In this document: positions 58,801 to 64,000 of the stretch, one piece after another
Numbering within the stretch: position 1 is the stretch's first letter
Layout of the letters: each line of letters starts with the position of its first letter
Source of the DNA: Ostrinia nubilalis
Taxonomy: Eukaryota; Arthropoda; Insecta; Lepidoptera; Crambidae
Reading direction: 5' to 3'
DNA length: 64,000 bases
NCBI RefSeq assembly: GCF_963855985.1
Contig: NC_087105.1
Location: forward strand, 4,776,501-4,840,500
Made by a program: the position numbers and the translations under genes
The notes under the pieces: model-generated
Told to the model about the DNA's origin: nothing
The model's input: only the letters and a program-made list of their open reading frames with translations
Databases searched by the model: none

Positions 58801-59224
58801 ATTTAATTGAGTTCTTCTGTAACTTATCAGAAGAATCAATCAATATTAAATCTAGAAAATCTAAACAGTATTTTGACAGCAAATCGTCATGAATAATTTA
58901 CGTTCCAAGCCACGAAACTATGCTACCTGTCAAAGTCAAATTAAGTCGTAATTGTTTGCTAAACCAACGAAAGTTACTCAAATATTAGATTATTAATTAC
59001 TGTCTTAAATAATATTATTCTTTTTTATATTACCTTTCGATATATTAGTAAATAGCATTAAGATTTTATTTTTAGTAAAATAACAAAATTTTATTCCTTA
59101 GAAAGAAACGTAGTACAGCGTTCCGTTTCATGTAATTTTATGAGGCCTTTTATTTATTTCAAAGAAATGTTTAACAGTTTATGGTCATGGCCACTCATTT
59201 TTAGCGTCCTACTTAAGGGAAGGA
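58801..59224. other. upstream region of mRpL40
   Basis: AT-rich. It should contain the promoter, but no clear core motif is visible. Nothing else was recognised. Confidence 0.5.
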
Positions 59225-59301
59225 CCGGTCTTTGTGGAAATCCTTGGGGGAGGCCTTTGTTCAGCAGTGGACGTCTTTCGACTGAAACGAACGAACGAAC
59301 T
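59225..59301 (+). mobile_element. RTE-type LINE 3' end with (GAAC)n tail
   Basis: CCTTGGGGGAGGCCTTTGTT, CAGCAGTGGACGTCTTTCGA, CTGAAACGAACGAACGAAC. The C-terminus and GAAC tail are the same as at 32,763-32,967, so both belong to one LINE subfamily. The second foldback copy is inserted 3 bp after the tail. Confidence 0.8.
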
Positions 59302-59304
59302 TAT

Positions 59305-60739
59305 TAGGCCAGTAGAATTAAACACAAAAATTGATTAAATCGGAAATAATTCCTACAAAAGATTTTTTGCTTTAATGGCTTCATTGGTTGCCCATTAAGA
59401 CTCTCCCAAGTTTTCGACTTCGACGGAGTTGTGCTTAAGTGGTGGGGGCCCCCGAAAGGGGCGTTTTTTCGGTTTTCCGGTTATACCGCGTAAAGGACTT
59501 ACCCTATCGAAAAGTGGTCTTCATGACGGTTAAAGGGCACTTAATCCTGCATTGAATAAGACCAAATTCATATGTTTTGGACAAACCGTTCTCGCGCTAA
59601 AGTTCGGCAAAGTAGAAAATATACGTATAATTAATGATCCTCTCCACGTCCAATGGCTTGTTACCCACATGCTTCCAAGCCTTGTAAAGGGTCGCCTTAA
59701 CCAGTGTAACCCTAACAAGGCTCACGAGTTTGATTCGCTTATCCTTGTTCGTCCCAGCCGTTCCTTAACTGCGGTTGCTGCACCTCTTCCTGGTGCTCTC
59801 CTGAACGACTCTGTGTTACCTAATGTGGCTGCCCCTCTTCCTTGTACTCTCCTGTACGATTGCATTGCTTAGCCATATGCCTGGTCCAAGGTTCGACGCC
59901 ACAAAATCAACTTCGTACGAGTGAAAATAGTTTAAATACTATTTCCCGTGCTTGCAACATTTTTCCTTACTGCTTCGCCTCTATTAGTCGTAGAGTGATT
60001 GTATATATCCTATAGCCTTTCTCAATGTATGAGCTATTCAACACAAAAATAATGATTTCAATCAAACTAGTAATTCTTAAGATTAGCGCGTTCAAACAAA
60101 CAAACAAAAAACTCTTCAGCGTTTTAATATGAACTTGTTGTTGTTGATTTTTGGCGTCGAACCTTAGACCAGGCATACGGCTAGGCAACGTAGTCATGCA
60201 GGAGGATACAAGGAAGAGGGGCAGCCACAGTAGGTAACACAGAGTCGTTCAGGTGAGTGCCAGGAAGAGGTGCAGCTACCGCAGTTAAGGAACGGCTGGG
60301 ACAAACAAGGATAGGCGCATCAAGCTCGTAAGCCTTGATAGGGTTACACTGGTTGAGGTGGCCCTTTTCAAGACTTGGAAGCCTGTGGGTAACAAACCAT
60401 TGGACGTGGAGAGGGTCATTAATTATACGTATATTTTCTACTTTGCCGAACTTTAGCGCGAGAACGGTTTGTCCAAAACATATGAATTTGGTCTTATTCA
60501 ATGCAGGATTAAGTGCCCTTTAACCGTCATGAAGACCACTTTTTGATAGGGTAAGTCCTTTACGCGGTATAACCGGAAAACCGAAAAAACGCAACTTTCG
60601 GGGGCCCCCACCACTTAAGCACAACTCCGTCGAAGTCGAAAACTTAGGAGAGTCTTAATGGGCAACCAATGAAGCCATTAAAACAATAAAATCTTTTGTA
60701 GGAATTATTTCCGATTTAAAAGCTAATTCTACTGGACTA
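59305..60739. mobile_element. 1.44 kb foldback transposon, copy 2
   Basis: Nearly identical to copy 1 over the full length, 1,435 bp, with the same termini and loop. It is flanked by TAT at 59,302-59,304 and 60,740-60,742, a 3-bp duplication different from copy 1, so it was inserted independently. The 106-codon frames are intact in both arms (59,552-59,872 plus; 60,181-60,501 minus). Confidence 0.85.
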
Positions 60740-60742
60740 TAT

Positions 60743-62194
60743 GGGAAGGCAACTTAAATAAAATATTTTTTACATTACATTACTTTATCATGACTTTATA
60801 TGCCATAATTATGTAGTAGATCGATTAGTGTTTAAGAGCTATTAAAAATAGGTAAGTATTTTTTGTCACAATAAAACTGGCTACTATTGCTACTGGTTAG
60901 CGAATCGGTAAACATACAAATAAATAAAGATAAATATAATCTTTTAATCTGCTTATTATGAATGGACGTGACTCTGGATAGGTAGGTAGGACTAGAATTC
61001 TGGATTCTGAATCACAGACAGATTAGAGAGAGAGCGTGTAAGTAGGTAGGTATGTGATTCCCGTCAGTAAATCTAAATACATAGGTTGCAAAAAACGTTT
61101 TATTACTTTAGTAAAATTCATTAGAGGGGTCATTGTCGTAGGTGGTTGTGCAAGACCTATTTATAATTCGATGCAGGTTTTTTTTCATCACAACACAAAC
61201 CACGATGTCATCAAAAAAATCAGCAATAAAAGGGGATTTCTTCGTCATTATGATCAATCTCAGACTTAGCGTATACTTTAACTTTGTCACAACCTCGTTA
61301 TAGCAACAAAAATTTGTATTCAAAGCGTCGAGTTGTATTGTCATGAACCTAATTGACAATAACAGTGACTGAACATCATGTGTTTCCACAAAATTCAAAA
61401 GGAAAAATTAAGTCGATAGCCTACTCTTTTCTAATGGTTCCGTACATCCATTATCCTAAAACCAACCACCAGTGCTTCGACTGGTACAATTTTCCGCGTA
61501 GTCTACTTGCACCATAACATACTTCTAAGGCCCCATATTTTTTTATTTTCCTAATCTATCAAATAAAGGTATGTTCACATCTGTAAGGAAAGGCCTGCCT
61601 GTGTGAGTATCATAGGTCTACTACTACGCCTAGCACTAAGTAAGTAGGTACCTAATGTTAGATGCCAACTGGCAGAATAGTTTACGCCTGGGGTTATAAC
61701 ACGGTGGACAGTGCTAATACGGGCCACACAGGACCCTGTTAAATAAATTAGAAATAAATTGTATTTTAAACATAAAACGTTTTTATTAACTTTATTTTAC
61801 AATAAGCATACTAAGATTAACTTAGTTAATAAAATTTAAATTACAAAATGTAGGTAAGTGGCCTTATTTTCTTTCCCAGTGGGTACCTTGAGAAAACTTC
61901 GGACAGGTTCATGCACCTATCACTCGCTCGTAAATGATACAAAGTGCAATAAATCGACGTCACGGAGCTCAATTATTTGCAACACGGAACAAATTGGCAC
62001 TCGAAAACCCCATCCACTACGGCGGAACCATAAAAATGTTAATAGTCTCATTATATCAAACAAAACTTACCAGTTACGCTTTATCCTCAACCTGCGACTT
62101 GGAGTTTGGACTTCATTCTTCGCGGGGATCCCGAACTATTGACATGTGCTCGCATAAAGCTAAATAAACAAACCGAGTGTAACGGTAAACGAAA
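60743..62194. other. no gene recognised; includes the leader of the receptor gene
   Basis: AT-rich. The frames at 61,054-61,398 and 61,858-62,167 have no recognised domains. The last part probably holds the 5' untranslated region of the gene starting at 62,195. Confidence 0.5.
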
Positions 62195-62453
62195 ATGGAA
62201 GGCAACTCATCGTCAATATTCAAAACAAATGTGACTCTTGATCAAGTTATGGACTTCTTCAACCTAACCCTTGCAAACGTTACAAATGAAAGTGAAGTGT
62301 CGCAAATACATCTGTTCGATTTGTACGAAGCCTACAAAACCAGGGAAAAGGAGCAACTGCTGACTTACAAATGGGTCGCGTATATCCTAGGAATTCTTAT
62401 CATACTCAGTAATTTAACAGTGGTTATATCTAGTGGATTAATTTTAAAAAAAG
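62195..62453 (+). CDS. first coding exon of a putative rhodopsin-family G-protein-coupled receptor
   Basis: The ATG sits in a good insect start context (CGAAAATGG). 86 codons plus one base are followed by a strong donor AAAG|GTGAGA. The N-terminus (residues 1-58) is extracellular in style, with N-glycosylation sites NSS, NVT, NLT, NVT and NES. Residues about 60-84 (WVAYILGILIILSNLTVVIS) form a single hydrophobic helix with the SN-L-x-V pattern that matches the conserved Asn of helix 1 in class A receptors, followed by a short basic turn (LILKK). The rest of the receptor would lie in later exons, which I did not find. The ligand and subfamily cannot be named. It could also be another N-terminally glycosylated membrane protein. 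Confidence 0.6.
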
Positions 62454-63589
62454 GTGAGAAAATTTTGATTTGTAACTAAATAATGAGCTTTAAGTAAGTA
62501 ACTCACAAAGTCATGGATTTTATGCCGAAATTTTAGATGATTATTTACACAAACAATAAATCGCTTTGAAGTCAAGTAAGTTGAACCCACGCTACGTATC
62601 TATACATGGTCAGTTTACCACTATAAACTCGGTAATTATTAAGCTGTACAATGGTTCAAGGTCAAAATTATCTAAATAAAAACGTGAATAGGTATAAGAT
62701 TACAACTAGGTATGGCTTATTACTAACCTTTTAAATACCAAGTAGTTATACCTCGTTAATAAGATGAATTATAGGTTCTATCTATTTGTTACCATAGAAG
62801 GAAAACTTTTACTTAAAAAGTTTTATCTGCTGTGCTGTAACGTACTCGTAAAACCTGTTTGCCGATATTCGGTGAAAGGTGTAAAAACTTTAGCTAAGTT
62901 TAAAACCATTATCCTCTTTATCTTTTAAGATTACATCCCACATTAAGCAATCACTGATATCTACTTTTAGTAGGTACAAGCGCATAACCCTTCCTAAAAA
63001 AACTGCTGAATGTGAAATTCAAAAATGCATTGTGGTGGTTCGAATCCTACTATAAAATATCAACTCCTGTATGGGAGGTAATATCCAACCGTAAAGCCTT
63101 GCAATGCTAAACTACGAGTATGTTATGATTTTCTAGCTGGTTAATTTTGATCCATCATACAATTTTGACATCACACGAAGTGTTAATTTATATAAAACTA
63201 CTAATAATGTGCTAAAAACGGCAGTCGCCAATCGGCAGCGCGCCTCCATGTTAACATGGGAAATGTGAAAAACCTTGGAAATTCGTGATTTTGTTTGAAT
63301 GAATTTAATTAGGTAGGTAATATGTGGTTCTAATCGTATGTTAATTATATGATGATAATATGACGTCCAATATAATCATTCACGATTTTGTCTAAAATGA
63401 CTTCTCATTGTAGGTGCGCACCTAAAGTTTTCAAAGTAATAAATACTTACTTACCTAACTGCTACCTTACAATAAACATTAAAGTGTGATCAGCAGTTTT
63501 TACATGGAAGAATAGATAACAAATAAGTACGTAAACAAACTTTACCATTTATTAGGGAAAACTTTCAAAGAAATAAGGGAAAGCTATTC
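62454..63589. other. intron of the putative receptor gene; no further exon recognised
   Basis: AT-rich. A CATGTTAACATGGG palindrome at about 63,247 resembles part of the MITE termini at 37,837-38,306 but is isolated. Confidence 0.45.
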
Positions 63590-63735
63590 CCGTTTTTTTT
63601 TTTAATTTTTCGGCTCGGCTCCTATTTATAGCACACAGCCTTCCTCAATAAATTGACAATCTACAGCAAAAAGAATATCTAAAGAAATTAACCAAACAAT
63701 CAAAAAGCTCTTCAGCTAGGCATAAAATATTAAAA
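63590..63735 (-). mobile_element. degenerate Helitron-like copy
   Basis: GGCTCGGCTCCTATTTATAG, CACACAGCCTTCCTCAATAA, AAAAAGCTCTTCAGCTAGGC follow the order of the GATTAGCGCGTTC family on the minus strand, with heavy decay. Confidence 0.45.
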
Positions 63736-64000
63736 AATATGTATTCCTAAAAATCAATCAAATATTAACAATCTCAGTATGCAGATTTAATTCAAATATC
63801 ACCTATGAATTCACAATATCGGGATCAATACTCTTAACATGCGTGTCACGCATGGGTTCTAACATTTGTTTGTTATGATGAGAAAGGTCAAATAAGCGGC
63901 CACGTGAGTAATCCTATGTAAACCATTACGCAGAAATGATAACCGCCGAAACAAGTTGGTATTGTGACAAGGCTTACATGCAAATCAAGTCACAAAAAAT

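Overview
The window looks like nuclear DNA of a moth or butterfly (Lepidoptera). This is inferred from the AT-rich, repeat-packed sequence, a tRNA-headed SINE, Helitron-like copies ending in CTAG, 5'-truncated LINE ends of the RTE type, many short inverted-repeat transposons (MITEs), and a mitochondrial ribosomal protein gene with short introns. No bacterial genes, CRISPR array, rRNA or functional tRNA gene was found.

About 1-54 kb is gene-poor and holds mostly transposon remains. The clearest nest is 11,731-15,052, where a TA-flanked inverted-repeat element is split by a 2.85 kb non-autonomous transposon that itself contains a Helitron-like copy. An uninterrupted relative of the outer element lies at 34,880-35,334. 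Two segments on the minus strand (48,853-49,007 and 32,976-33,051) look like consecutive coding exons of a multi-pass membrane protein separated by a 15.8 kb intron: splice sites and phases fit and the joined product is strongly hydrophobic. I do not recognise the family. A possible short exon (208-292, minus) lies near the left edge.

About 54-63 kb is the gene-rich part. A plus-strand exon (54,002-55,071) encodes a Ser/Thr-rich, probably secreted protein, with its start codon perhaps split by an intron. It converges on mRpL40 (mitochondrial large-subunit protein mL40, minus strand, 58,800-55,565), for which all five exons could be joined into a 204-residue protein. Its third intron carries a 1.44 kb foldback element. 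A near-identical second copy lies just upstream of the gene at 59,305-60,739. At 62,195-62,453 is what looks like the first coding exon of a rhodopsin-type G-protein-coupled receptor, which continues beyond the visible exon.

The most unusual structures are the two foldback copies, whose four arms each keep an intact 106-codon frame; four perfect palindromes with 1-4 base loops, suggesting template-switch events; and a set of repeated small hairpins inside the 2.85 kb transposon. No complete new biological system can be demonstrated from sequence alone.
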